64,000 bases of DNA from Streptomyces sp. NK15101 (GTDB taxonomy: Bacteria > Actinomycetota > Actinomycetes > Streptomycetales > Streptomycetaceae), in the NCBI RefSeq assembly GCF_020400725.1, contig NZ_JAINVG010000012.1:81646-145645 (forward strand). Reading direction: 5' to 3'. Below are positions 56,986 to 64,000 of the stretch, piece after piece. Position 1 is the stretch's first letter. Every line of letters starts with the position of its first letter. The notes beneath the pieces are model-generated. The model was not told the origin of the DNA and ran no database searches. It saw nothing but the letters and a program-made list of their open reading frames with translations. The position numbers were made by a program, and so were the translations under genes.

Positions 56986-57419
56986 ATGAGTTCCGTAGTC
57001 CAGGACAGCGGAACCACGGGCGGAGACGTACCCGCCCCGGCCGCTTCACCGCCCTGTCGACGGCCGTTCTCGTGGTGCCGCTGATCTGGCTCGGCGTCAC
57101 CATCCAGGACCCGGCGACCCCGTACGGCGTGATGGTCGCCATCGCCGCCCTCTGCGGCATCGGCGGCGCGAACTTCGCCTCCTCCCTCGCCGACATCGGC
57201 TTCTTCTTCCCGAAGGCGAGGAAGGGCGGTGCGACCGGCGTCAACGGCGGTCTCGGCAACGTGTCCCGCGTGGACATCCTGCCCTTCCGCAAGCTCGGTG
57301 AAGCGAAGTGGCGATCACTCGCCAAGCCGTTCACCCCGCACGGCACGCCGTCCCCGACCCCCGGGCAGCTCGCCTCGGCCCGCCATGCGTTCGCGGCCCA
57401 CGGGCTGCGTGTCGTCTGA
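56986..57419 (+). pseudogene. Fused remnants of narK and pflA
   Basis: ATG 56986 starts MSSVVQDSGTTGGDV with a fair ribosome site, but coding shifts frame near 57040. There TALSTAVLVVPLIWLG, TPYGVMVAIAALCGIGG and FFFPKARKGGATGVNGGLGN match the middle of a NarK-type nitrate/nitrite transporter. At about 57270 the same frame changes to DILPFRKLGEAKWRSL and HAFAAHGLRVV, the C-terminus of a pyruvate formate-lyase activating enzyme. The gene body between them is gone. This looks like a deletion that joined two genes of anaerobic or nitrate metabolism next to the molybdoenzyme operon. Confidence 0.75.
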
Positions 57420-57450
57420 CCGACCCCTCACCCCCGGGTCACCCCCGGAG

Positions 57451-57467
57451 TGGTCAAAACAGGACCA
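57451..57467. promoter_or_regulatory. TGGTC-N7-GACCA inverted repeat
   Basis: This palindrome lies 30 bp before the GTG start of the molybdoenzyme operon. TACCGT at 57486-57491 is a possible -10, six bases before the start, so the operon may be leaderless. The half-sites resemble GntR/HutC-type operators (TGGTC-GACCA). Confidence 0.5.
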
Positions 57468-57496
57468 ATGGGGGCATACGGCTTTACCGTGGCCGC

Positions 57497-58642
57497 GTGA
57501 CCGAGCCACCGCAGACAGCCGAGCCGACCTCCGCGTCCGGCCCCGCCCACGCCCCCGCCCCGGCCCCTGCACCCGGCGTCACGGCGGCCGGCGGCCCCGC
57601 GCCCCGGACCCCCGCCGCCGTGCGCCGCCGCGCCGCCCTCGCCGGCGCCGTCGTCTCCGCCCTGCTGATCCTCGCGATCGTCTTCGGCAGCCGCCTGCTC
57701 CGCGACTTCGACTCGGCCCTCCTGCCCTACGCCGTGGCCACCGTCTTCCTCGCCTTCGGCGTCGCCTACCGCTACACGGTCTGGATCTCCGCGCCCGGTG
57801 CCCGCCGCCTCTTCCGGCAGGGCTGGCGCTCCTTCTTCTCCGCCTCGAACTTCCGCAGGGCGCCCACCGCCCTGCCGAAGATGATCGCCACCTACCTCGG
57901 CTTCCAGAAGTTCCTCGGAGCCCGCTCGCACGCCCGCTGGGCCGCCCACCAGCTCATCTTCTGGGGCTGTCTGCTGGCGGCGGCGATCACCTTCCCGCTC
58001 ACCTGGGGCTGGTTCACCTTCACCTCCGCCACCGGCTCGGGCCCCGGCTACGAGATGCGGATCTGGGGCTTCAAGATCATCGGATTCGACGCGCTCGACG
58101 CCGTCGGCTGGCTCATGTTCCACGGCCTGGACATCGCCGCCGTCCTCGTCATCGCCGGCGCCTCCTACTTCCTCCGGCGCCGCATGAAGGACCGGGGCGC
58201 CGTCACCGGCCAGCGCTTCGCCTACGACCTGGTGCCGCTGATCGCCCTCGTCGTCATCTCGGTGACCGGGCTGCTGCTGACCTTCTCGTCGATCTTCCTG
58301 CACGGCGGCGGCTACGAGTTCCTCGCCGTCCTCCACATGGTGTCCGTCGTCTTCACCCTGATCTACATCCCCTTCGGGAAGTTCTTCCACATCGTCCAGC
58401 GGCCCGCCGCCGTCGGCATGCAGCTCTTCAAGTACACCTCCCGCCGCAAGGACGACGACGGGGTCCTCACGTGCCGCCGCTGCCGCGAGCCCGTCGACAC
58501 CACCCCGTACGTGGACAACCTGCGGGGCACCATGCGCGACCTCGACCTCGGCTTCGACGAGTGGGCCGAGTACTGCCCCCGCTGCAAGCGGGTCCTGCGC
58601 GGCACCGCCTACCTCGACCACGTGAAGAAGGGCTTCAAGTGA
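57497..58642 (+). CDS. Membrane cytochrome b-like subunit of a molybdoenzyme
   Basis: This 381-residue protein starts at GTG 57497, possibly leaderless. A Pro/Ala-rich N-terminus (1-45) is followed by six predicted helices. Histidines suited to heme binding lie in WAAHQLIFW, LMFHGLDIAAVL, AVLHMVSVV and GKFFHIVQRP, as in NarI/FdnI/DsrM-type quinone-linked subunits. The C-terminal tail has two CxxC pairs (CRRC, CPRC) of a zinc ribbon or Fe-S site. It should pass electrons between the Fe-S subunits and menaquinone. The stop overlaps the next start by four bases. Confidence 0.75.
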   Translation: MTEPPQTAEPTSASGPAHAPAPAPAPGVTAAGGPAPRTPAAVRRRAALAGAVVSALLILAIVFGSRLLRDFDSALLPYAVATVFLAFGVAYRYTVWISAPGARRLFRQGWRSFFSASNFRRAPTALPKMIATYLGFQKFLGARSHARWAAHQLIFWGCLLAAAITFPLTWGWFTFTSATGSGPGYEMRIWGFKIIGFDALDAVGWLMFHGLDIAAVLVIAGASYFLRRRMKDRGAVTGQRFAYDLVPLIALVVISVTGLLLTFSSIFLHGGGYEFLAVLHMVSVVFTLIYIPFGKFFHIVQRPAAVGMQLFKYTSRRKDDDGVLTCRRCREPVDTTPYVDNLRGTMRDLDLGFDEWAEYCPRCKRVLRGTAYLDHVKKGFK

Positions 58643-60963
58643 CCGCGACCGACCCCGCGACCACCCCCGGCCGGCCGCTGCCGCTCGACCCCTCCCTCGC
58701 CCCGCCCGGCAGCCGGGAGTTCCGCGACGCCGGAGGCCTCCCCGCCGACCGCTGGCACGCCGACCAGAACGACGAGACCCTCGTCCCCACCCACTGCTGC
58801 TTCTGCGGCGTCCAGTGCGGCATGTACCTCCGCGTCGACCACCACGGCAAGGTCTTCGGCGTCGAGCCCCGCAACCACGACATCAACCGGATGCGGCTCT
58901 GCCCCAAGGGCATCAACGCCTACCAGCAGGTCAACCACCCCGACCGGCTCACCGCCCCCCTCATGCGCCGCAATCGCGACGAGGAGTTCCGCGAGGTCGG
59001 CTGGGAGGAGGCCCTCGACTTCACCGTCGCCGAGATCCGCCGCATCCAGGGCGAGTACGGCAACGACTCCTTCGGGCTCCTCGGCGGCGCCAGCCTCTTC
59101 TCCGAGAAGACCTACCTCGTCGGCAAGTTCGCCCGCGTCGCCCTCAAGTCCCGGCACGTCGACTACAACGGCCGCCTCTGCATGGTCTCCGCCGCCGGAG
59201 CCAACAAGCTCGCCTTCGGCATCGACCGCGCCGGCAACCCCTTCTCCGACATCCTCCGCACCGACTGCCTGCTCATCGCGGGCTCCAACGTCGGCGAGTG
59301 CTTCCCCGTCATGACCCAGTACCTGTGGGGGGCCCGCGACCGCGGCGCCACCCTCATCGTCGTCGACCCCCGCGAGACGGCGATCGCGCGCACCGCCGAC
59401 GTCCACGTCGCCCTCAGGCCCGGCACCGACTCGGCCTTCTTCAACGCCGTCCTGAACGTCGTCGTCGCCGAAGGCCTCACCGACGAGGCCTACCTCGCCG
59501 CCCACACCACCGGCTGGGACGAGGTCAGGAAGACCGTCGCCGACTACCCGCCCTCCCGCTCGGCCGAGATCTGCGGCGTCCCCGAGGAGCAGATCGTCCG
59601 GGTCGCCCGCATGTTCGCCGGCGCCGGCAAGGCCATGGCCTGGCACGCCCGCGGCGTCGAGCACCACTCCCAGGGCGTCGAGAACTGCCTCAGCATCATC
59701 AACCTGTGCGTCGCCACCGGGAACATCGGCAGGCCCGGCGCCGGCTACGGCACCATCACCGGCCAGGGCAACGGCCAGGGCGGCCGCGAACACGGCCAGA
59801 AGTCCGACCTCCTCCCCGGCGGCCGCTCCATCACCAACCCCGAGCACCGCCGCCAGATCTGCGAGATCTGGGGCATCGGCGAGACCGAACTCCCGCCCGC
59901 CGGCACCTCCATGATGGAGATGGTCTGGCAGATGCAGCGGAGGGAGATCCGCGGCCTCGTCGGCATCTGCAACAACCCCTTCGTCTCCCTCCCGAACTAC
60001 GCCACCGTCAAGGCCGGATACGACACCCTCGAGTTCCACGCCCAGTTCGACTTCTTCCTCTCCGAGACCGCCGCCAACGCCCACGTCGTCTTCCCCGTCA
60101 CCGTGTGGGCCGAGGACGAGGGCGTCATGGCCAACGCCGAGGCCCGGGTCGTCAAGCACAACAAGGCCCAGGAACCGCCGGCCGGCGTCCGCACCGACAC
60201 CTGGGTCATCTGCGAACTGGCCAGGCGGCTCGGCGCCGGCGACAAGTTCGCCTTCCCCGACTCCCGCTCCGTCTTCGAGGAGCTCCGCATCGCCTCCGCC
60301 GGAACCGTCAACGACTACTACGGCATCACGTACGAGCGCCTGGAGGAGACCGGGGGCATCGCCTGGCCCTGCCCGACCACCGAGCACCCCGGCACCCCCC
60401 GCCTCTTCGAGGACGGCCGCACCTACCACCCCGACGGCAAGGTCCACCTGCAGGTCGTCGAATGGCACCCGCCCATGGACCCGTACAGCGAGGAGTACCC
60501 CCTCTCGCTCACCACCGGCCGCACCGTCGCCCACTTCCTCTCCGGCAACCAGACCCGCCGCCTCGGCGCCCTCGTCGAGCAGACCCCCCGCCCCTGGGTC
60601 GAGGTCCATCCCTCGCACGGCTTCCGCAACGGCGACCCCGTCCGCGTCGTCACCCGCCGAGGCAGCGAGGTCTTCCCCGCGCTCGTCACCGAGGCCATCC
60701 GCCCCGACACCGTCTTCGTGCCGTACCACTGGCCCGTCCCCACGGCGGCGAACGCCCTCACCGTCGACGCCCTCGACCCGCGCTCCAAGATCCCGGAGTA
60801 CAAGGTGTGCGCCGCCCGCATCGAGGCCGCCGAACGCGTCGACGAGGTCCCCGCCCCGCCCACCGCCCCCGGCCGGCAGGCCTACCCGGAGACCCAGGTC
60901 TCCCGCACCGACCCGCTGCCCCCCACCTCCCCCCAGGGCCGCGGCACCGCGGAGAGGAGCTGA
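58639..60963 (+). CDS. Molybdopterin oxidoreductase (formate dehydrogenase/nitrate reductase-like)
   Basis: This 774-residue protein starts at GTG 58639, a four-base overlap with the gene before. One N-terminal [4Fe-4S] site is made by Cys53, Cys56, Cys60 and Cys87 (CCFCGVQC ... CPKG). The predicted Mo ligand is Cys180 in NGRLCMVSA. Most formate dehydrogenases have Cys/Sec-His here; Cys-Met is the nitrate-reductase form (Nas/Nap). The C-terminal dinucleotide-binding domain (about 640-740; LTTGRTVAHFLSGNQTRR) is of the bis-MGD type. No Tat signal is seen, so the enzyme is cytoplasmic. The electron partners are the subunits encoded on each side. Confidence 0.85.
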   Translation: MTATDPATTPGRPLPLDPSLAPPGSREFRDAGGLPADRWHADQNDETLVPTHCCFCGVQCGMYLRVDHHGKVFGVEPRNHDINRMRLCPKGINAYQQVNHPDRLTAPLMRRNRDEEFREVGWEEALDFTVAEIRRIQGEYGNDSFGLLGGASLFSEKTYLVGKFARVALKSRHVDYNGRLCMVSAAGANKLAFGIDRAGNPFSDILRTDCLLIAGSNVGECFPVMTQYLWGARDRGATLIVVDPRETAIARTADVHVALRPGTDSAFFNAVLNVVVAEGLTDEAYLAAHTTGWDEVRKTVADYPPSRSAEICGVPEEQIVRVARMFAGAGKAMAWHARGVEHHSQGVENCLSIINLCVATGNIGRPGAGYGTITGQGNGQGGREHGQKSDLLPGGRSITNPEHRRQICEIWGIGETELPPAGTSMMEMVWQMQRREIRGLVGICNNPFVSLPNYATVKAGYDTLEFHAQFDFFLSETAANAHVVFPVTVWAEDEGVMANAEARVVKHNKAQEPPAGVRTDTWVICELARRLGAGDKFAFPDSRSVFEELRIASAGTVNDYYGITYERLEETGGIAWPCPTTEHPGTPRLFEDGRTYHPDGKVHLQVVEWHPPMDPYSEEYPLSLTTGRTVAHFLSGNQTRRLGALVEQTPRPWVEVHPSHGFRNGDPVRVVTRRGSEVFPALVTEAIRPDTVFVPYHWPVPTAANALTVDALDPRSKIPEYKVCAARIEAAERVDEVPAPPTAPGRQAYPETQVSRTDPLPPTSPQGRGTAERS

Positions 60964-60970
60964 CCCGCAC

Positions 60971-61570
60971 ATGATGGGCCGCACGATCTTCATCGACCCG
61001 GGCCGCTGCATCGGCTGCCAGGCCTGCGTCTCCGCCTGCCGCGAATGCGACTCGCACCGCGGCAAGTCGATGATCCACCTCGACTACCCCGACGAGGGCC
61101 GCTCCGTCGCCTCCCTCCCCACCGTCTGCATGCACTGCGAGGACCCCGTCGCCCCCTGCGCCGAGGTCTGCCCCGCCGACGCGATCCTCGTCACCGCGGA
61201 CGGCGTCGTGCAGCAGGCCGACACCACCCGCTGCATCGGCTGCGCCAACTGCGTCAACGCCTGCCCGTTCGGCGTCCCCAAGATCGACCTCCAGGCGAAG
61301 CTCCAGATGAAGTGCAACCTCTGCTACGACCGCACCGCCTACGGCCTCGCCCCCATGTGCGCCACCGTCTGCCCCACCGGCGCCCTCTTCTACGGAACCC
61401 TCGACGAGCTCCGCGCCGAGCGCCCCGGCGTCCAGGTCGCCGACTCCTTCGCCTTCGGCACCACCACCGTCTCCACCGGAGTGGCGATGGTCGTCCCCGC
61501 CGACAAGGTCCAGTGGCCGGTGCCCGGCGGCCTCCCCGTCGTCGAGATCAATGGAAGGGATGTCCGTTGA
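60971..61570 (+). CDS. Four-cluster ferredoxin electron-transfer subunit
   Basis: This 199-residue protein starts at ATG 60971. It has four Cys motifs for [4Fe-4S] clusters, in CIGCQACVSACREC, CMHCEDPVAPCAEVCPADA, CIGCANCVNACPFGV and CNLCYDRTAYGLAPMCATVCPTGA, the arrangement of FdnH/NrfC/DmsB-type beta subunits. It should wire the molybdopterin subunit to the membrane cytochrome and Rieske proteins. It overlaps the Rieske gene by four bases. Confidence 0.92.
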   Translation: MMGRTIFIDPGRCIGCQACVSACRECDSHRGKSMIHLDYPDEGRSVASLPTVCMHCEDPVAPCAEVCPADAILVTADGVVQQADTTRCIGCANCVNACPFGVPKIDLQAKLQMKCNLCYDRTAYGLAPMCATVCPTGALFYGTLDELRAERPGVQVADSFAFGTTTVSTGVAMVVPADKVQWPVPGGLPVVEINGRDVR

Positions 61571-62220
61571 GCGTCACCGACCCCGAGCTGCCCGCACCGG
61601 GCGTCCGCGCCGACGCGGCCCAGGAAGCGCTCCACGACCGGATCGCCGCCGACTCCCTCACCACCCGCCGCGACTACCTGCGGATCGTCGCCACCGTCTC
61701 CGGGGGCCTCGCCGCCGGCGGCATCGGTGTCGCCTCCGGCATCCTGCACCGGCACGGCGACGGCGAGGGCGTCCCCCCGCTCAAGAAGATCGCCGACCGG
61801 ATCGAACCGGGCGAGTCCCTCGCCTTCCGCTACCCCGGCGACGAGGACCGGGCGATCGCCGTCCGCATGGAGGACGGCACCCTCGCCGGCTACTCCGCCG
61901 TCTGCACCCACCTCGCCTGCGCCGTGCTCTGGCGCAAGGAACGGGGGAGCGAGGGCGAGCTGTACTGCCCCTGCCACGAGGGGATCTTCGACGCCCGTAC
62001 GGGAGAGGTCACCGCCGGCCCGCCCCCGCGGGGCCTGCCGAAGGTGATCCTGGTCGAGCAGCCGGACGGCTCCGTCTGGGCCGTCGGCACCGCCCGCTCC
62101 GGCGAGAGCCTCCAGGAGGGCTACTGCCGCGAGCGCGGCGCGGGCGGCCCCCTCTGCGCCCGGCTGGAGGCCACGGCGCCGAAGACGCCCGGCCGGCCCG
62201 GGGGAAGTGAGCGGACATGA
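61567..62220 (+). CDS. Rieske [2Fe-2S] protein
   Basis: This 217-residue protein starts at TTG 61567 (TTGA overlap with the previous stop) with GGAAGGG upstream. A basic, helix-containing N-terminus (about 30-62; TTRRDYLRIVATVSGG) looks like a Tat-type or anchoring segment. The cluster is held by Cys113-Thr-His115 and Cys134-Pro-Cys136-His137, with Cys118/Cys136 available for the usual disulfide. A Rieske protein in a molybdoenzyme operon is unusual and suggests a quinol- or cytochrome-linked electron path. Confidence 0.9.
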   Translation: MSVTDPELPAPGVRADAAQEALHDRIAADSLTTRRDYLRIVATVSGGLAAGGIGVASGILHRHGDGEGVPPLKKIADRIEPGESLAFRYPGDEDRAIAVRMEDGTLAGYSAVCTHLACAVLWRKERGSEGELYCPCHEGIFDARTGEVTAGPPPRGLPKVILVEQPDGSVWAVGTARSGESLQEGYCRERGAGGPLCARLEATAPKTPGRPGGSERT

Positions 62221-62621
62221 CCGAGAGCGCGTTCCCCCGGGACCCCGGGGCCCCGGAACCGGCGGCGTCCCCGCCCCCGCCCGCGTACACCCCCGGCAGC
62301 GCGCAGCCGCGCCTGAACCGGCCCGTCCACGAGCGCTATCCCCAGATCCGGCCCACCAGCGGCTACGGCGACCCCCGGATCCGGCACACCGGGCCGGGCC
62401 CCGGGGCGGGGACGGAACAGGAGCCGGAACGCTCCTCGAAGCTCTCGGCCCGCCTCTCGCTGGCGCTCACGGTCGTCATCGGCCAGCTGTGGGGTCTGAC
62501 GGTCGTGGTGGACGAGTGGATGGCGGGCGACACCGGCACCGCCTGGTGGGGTGCGGGCTTCCTCGTCCTGTCGTTCCTGGCGGTGCTGGGCCTCTGGCTG
62601 ATCGACCCGAAAGACCGCTGA
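62217..62621 (+). CDS. Small membrane protein ending the molybdoenzyme operon
   Basis: This 134-residue protein starts at ATG 62217, overlapping the Rieske stop by four bases (ATGA). A Pro-rich cytoplasmic N-terminus (1-75) is followed by two predicted helices (LSLALTVVIGQLWGLTVVV and WWGAGFLVLSFLAVLGLWLI). No conserved motif is recognised. Tight coupling in the five-gene operon suggests an accessory or assembly role. Confidence 0.8.
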   Translation: MTESAFPRDPGAPEPAASPPPPAYTPGSAQPRLNRPVHERYPQIRPTSGYGDPRIRHTGPGPGAGTEQEPERSSKLSARLSLALTVVIGQLWGLTVVVDEWMAGDTGTAWWGAGFLVLSFLAVLGLWLIDPKDR

Positions 62622-62663
62622 TCAGGGGGGTGCGGGACGGGTGAGCGGGCGTACCCTGAAGAG

Positions 62664-62879
62664 ATGAGCACCGCCCCCGCCCACGGCCCGCGAGACGCGA
62701 AGCGCACCGGCACCGATCCCGAGAACACTCCGAAGCCGGTCCTCGTCTTCGCCGATCCGCTGGACCAGCAATCCGCGGACGACACGGACCGTGGGTGGGG
62801 CGAGCGGCCTCCCTCCGGCGGTGACAGTGCCGCCGACCTCGCGCGCTTCCTCGACGAGAAGCCGCCGCACCACCTCTGA
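62664..62879 (+). CDS. Small conserved Streptomyces protein
   Basis: This 71-residue hydrophilic protein starts at ATG 62664, with GAAGAG and a possible -10 (TACCCT) just upstream. The segment KPVLVFADPLDQQSADDTDRG is the most regular part and ends in DLARFLDEKPPHHL. There is no signal peptide. I do not know its function. It is convergent with mscL (19-bp gap). Confidence 0.75.
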   Translation: MSTAPAHGPRDAKRTGTDPENTPKPVLVFADPLDQQSADDTDRGWGERPPSGGDSAADLARFLDEKPPHHL

Positions 62880-62898
62880 AACCGGCGTACCGCGCCGG

Positions 62899-63420
62899 TC
62901 AGGAGGTGGAGTGCGCCCCCGTGGTCCCACCACCGGCGGCCGCGGAGCCCGGCGTCGTGTTGTTCACGTGCGGGCCGCGCTGGGCGACCAGGTGGTCGCG
63001 GATCTCCTTGAGCACCTCCAGCTCGCTGACCTCCAGGGTCTCCTGGACGCCCTCCTTCGCCTTCTCGTGCGCGGCGCGCTTGGCGAGGATCTTGGCCATC
63101 GGCAGGACCATCAGGAAGTAGACGACGGCCGCCGTGATCAGGAAGCTCAGCACCGCGCTGAGGACCAGGCCCCACTGGATCTGGATGCCCTGCATCTCGC
63201 CGTCGACCACCCGGCAGGGGGCCTTGAGGCAGGACGAGTAGCCTTCCAGGTCCTTCGTGCCGAAGGCGCCCACGAGCGGGTTGATGATTCCCTTGACCAC
63301 CGAGTTCACGATGTTCGTGAAGGCGGCACCGATGACGACCGCCACCGCCAGGTCGATCACGTTGCCACGCATCAGGAAGGCCTTGAAGCCTCCCAGCAAA
63401 CTTTCCTTCTTCTCGGCCAC
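62899..63420 (-). CDS. mscL: Large-conductance mechanosensitive channel
   Basis: This 173-residue protein starts at GTG 63420 (VAEKKESLLGGFKAFLMRG). A longer frame from 63498 is built from tandem repeats and is rejected. MscL motifs: the amphipathic S1 helix FKAFLMRGNVIDLAVAVVIG in the first helix, VNSVVKGIINPLVG, and the second helix (SAVLSFLITAAVVYFLMVLPM). It opens under hypo-osmotic tension to release solutes. The extra C-terminal tail (about 130-173) is charged then Gly/Ala-rich and longer than in E. coli MscL (136 residues). Confidence 0.93.
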   Translation of the reverse strand: MAEKKESLLGGFKAFLMRGNVIDLAVAVVIGAAFTNIVNSVVKGIINPLVGAFGTKDLEGYSSCLKAPCRVVDGEMQGIQIQWGLVLSAVLSFLITAAVVYFLMVLPMAKILAKRAAHEKAKEGVQETLEVSELEVLKEIRDHLVAQRGPHVNNTTPGSAAAGGGTTGAHSTS

Positions 63421-63440
63421 CGGGGTGCCTTTCGTCGCAT

Positions 63441-63488
63441 GTGATGTCATGTGTGATGTCACGTGTGATGCCGCGTGTACCGCTGTGT
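63441..63488. repeat. 12-bp tandem repeat upstream of mscL
   Basis: Four units (GTGATGTCATGT, GTGATGTCACGT, GTGATGCCGCGT, GTACCGCTGTGT) lie 21-68 bp before the mscL start, in its promoter or leader region. The last unit is the most diverged. Confidence 0.75.
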
Positions 63489-63570
63489 GCGGAGCCATTA
63501 GGCCGCGAACGGCGCGAGGGCGTCCAATCCGTACACACGGGACGGTGACTTGACAGCGAGTCAGTGCGAA

Positions 63571-64000
63571 TCACCACACCGTCACCGCCAGCAGGGACGT
63601 GACGCCGGCACCCGCCAGCGTCGCCGCCGTCGACCGCGGCACGGACAGGACGACGAGCGCCCCTCCGCCCGGCGGCGCCCCTTCCTCCGGCGGCACCCCT
63701 CCCTCCGGCCGGGTCGCGTCCGGCCGTGGAACCTCGGCCACCCGGGCGCCCGTGGCGACCACCCGGGCCCCGGCCTCCCCGGCCGGCGGCGAGTGGGGCG
63801 CGGCGATCACGTCGACCCGGTCGCCGGGCCGCAGCAGCCGTACGGTCGCGGCGTCGGCGATCCGCACCGGCGCGGACACCAGGGGCACGGCGGCGGGCGG
63901 CCGCGCACGGGCGGCGGCCGCCCGCGGGGGCTCCTCGCGCGAAGGCCCCGGCCCCACGGGCGCGCTGGCCGTCGCGCACACGGGGCCGGTCGCGCACGTG
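63571..64000 (-). CDS. SAF-domain protein, RcpC/CpaB family (5' end missing)
   Basis: The gene continues beyond base 64000; its stop is at 63571. The visible residues contain VRIADAATVRLLRPGDRVDV followed by an Ala/Pro loop and LVVLSVPRSTAATLAGA, the pattern of RcpC/CpaB-type SAF domains that line pilus-assembly channels. In Streptomyces such genes occur outside obvious pilus clusters. GTG 63981 could be a start, but the frame stays open upstream, so the gene is treated as partial. Confidence 0.65.
   Translation of the reverse strand, partial: TCATGPVCATASAPVGPGPSREEPPRAAAARARPPAAVPLVSAPVRIADAATVRLLRPGDRVDVIAAPHSPPAGEAGARVVATGARVAEVPRPDATRPEGGVPPEEGAPPGGGALVVLSVPRSTAATLAGAGVTSLLAVTVW

Noticed and set aside
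63421..63498. N-terminal extension of MscL
   Set aside because: The extra codons are the 12-bp tandem repeat; GTG 63420 begins the conserved protein with an AAAGG site.

Overview
The window is chromosomal DNA from a Streptomyces. Evidence: very high GC with strong G/C third-position bias, many GTG and TTG starts, an afsR-afsS locus, the group 2 sigma factor hrdD, a fused FO synthase (CofG-CofH), an XRE/DUF397 pair, a GPP34 protein, DUF6227, and long GC-rich hairpin terminators. There is no phage, no plasmid backbone, no CRISPR array and no large biosynthetic cluster.

Layout. 1-2.3 kb: the 3' end of an acyl-CoA ligase, a membrane-anchored LppU-like protein, a secreted zinc protease and a secreted protein. 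2.4-6.0 kb (minus strand): the global regulator AfsR and, downstream of it, AfsS, whose promoter carries a well-formed AfsR direct-repeat box. 6.1-16.1 kb: a catabolic-looking block (two amidohydrolases, two luciferase-like oxidoreductases, an SDR, an aldehyde dehydrogenase) dotted with copies of a 15-bp palindrome close to CTGACGGNNCGTCAG. The same palindrome returns at 29.03 kb between a divergent SDR and an EthD-like gene, so a dispersed regulon is proposed. 16.2-22.1 kb: an amino acid permease, two AhpD-like proteins flanking an acetyltransferase, a second acetyltransferase, a broken gene and a third luciferase-like oxidoreductase. 22.2-24.8 kb: the FO synthase that makes the F420 chromophore, the likely cofactor of several of those oxidoreductases. 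25-29 kb: an ADP-ribosylglycohydrolase homologue that has lost its metal ligands, and a Na+/solute symporter. 30-37 kb: DUF397/XRE, GPP34, a membrane-anchored D,D-carboxypeptidase with a long acidic cytoplasmic tail, and a large membrane protein.

37.2-38.9 kb: a tRNA-Arg 3' fragment and an intact tRNA-Arg(CCT) bracket two unusual genes as direct repeats. One gene is a PCu(A)C-type copper chaperone without export signal and with one ligand changed; the other is a small acidic protein. 39-48 kb: a frameshifted gene, an acyl-CoA ligase, an M6 protease, a TetR/MFS pair, a MarR/ring-cleaving dioxygenase divergon and a questin-oxidase-like protein. 48-49.2 kb: hrdD behind a SigR-type promoter. 49.6-56.8 kb: a WYL regulator/MFS pair, a collagen-like secreted protein, DUF6227, a P1 peptidase, an SDR remnant and LtrA. 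56.9-62.6 kb: a narK/pflA scar, then an operon for a membrane cytochrome-like protein, a molybdopterin oxidoreductase, a four-cluster ferredoxin subunit, a Rieske protein and a small membrane protein. The end holds mscL and a partial CpaB/SAF-domain gene.

Four intergenic stretches (about 12.5, 22.1, 24.9 and 49.4 kb) carry copies of one compound palindromic repeat, one of them interrupted by a second repeat type. This repeat family, the shared palindrome regulon and the tRNA-bracketed two-gene island are the least explained parts of the window.
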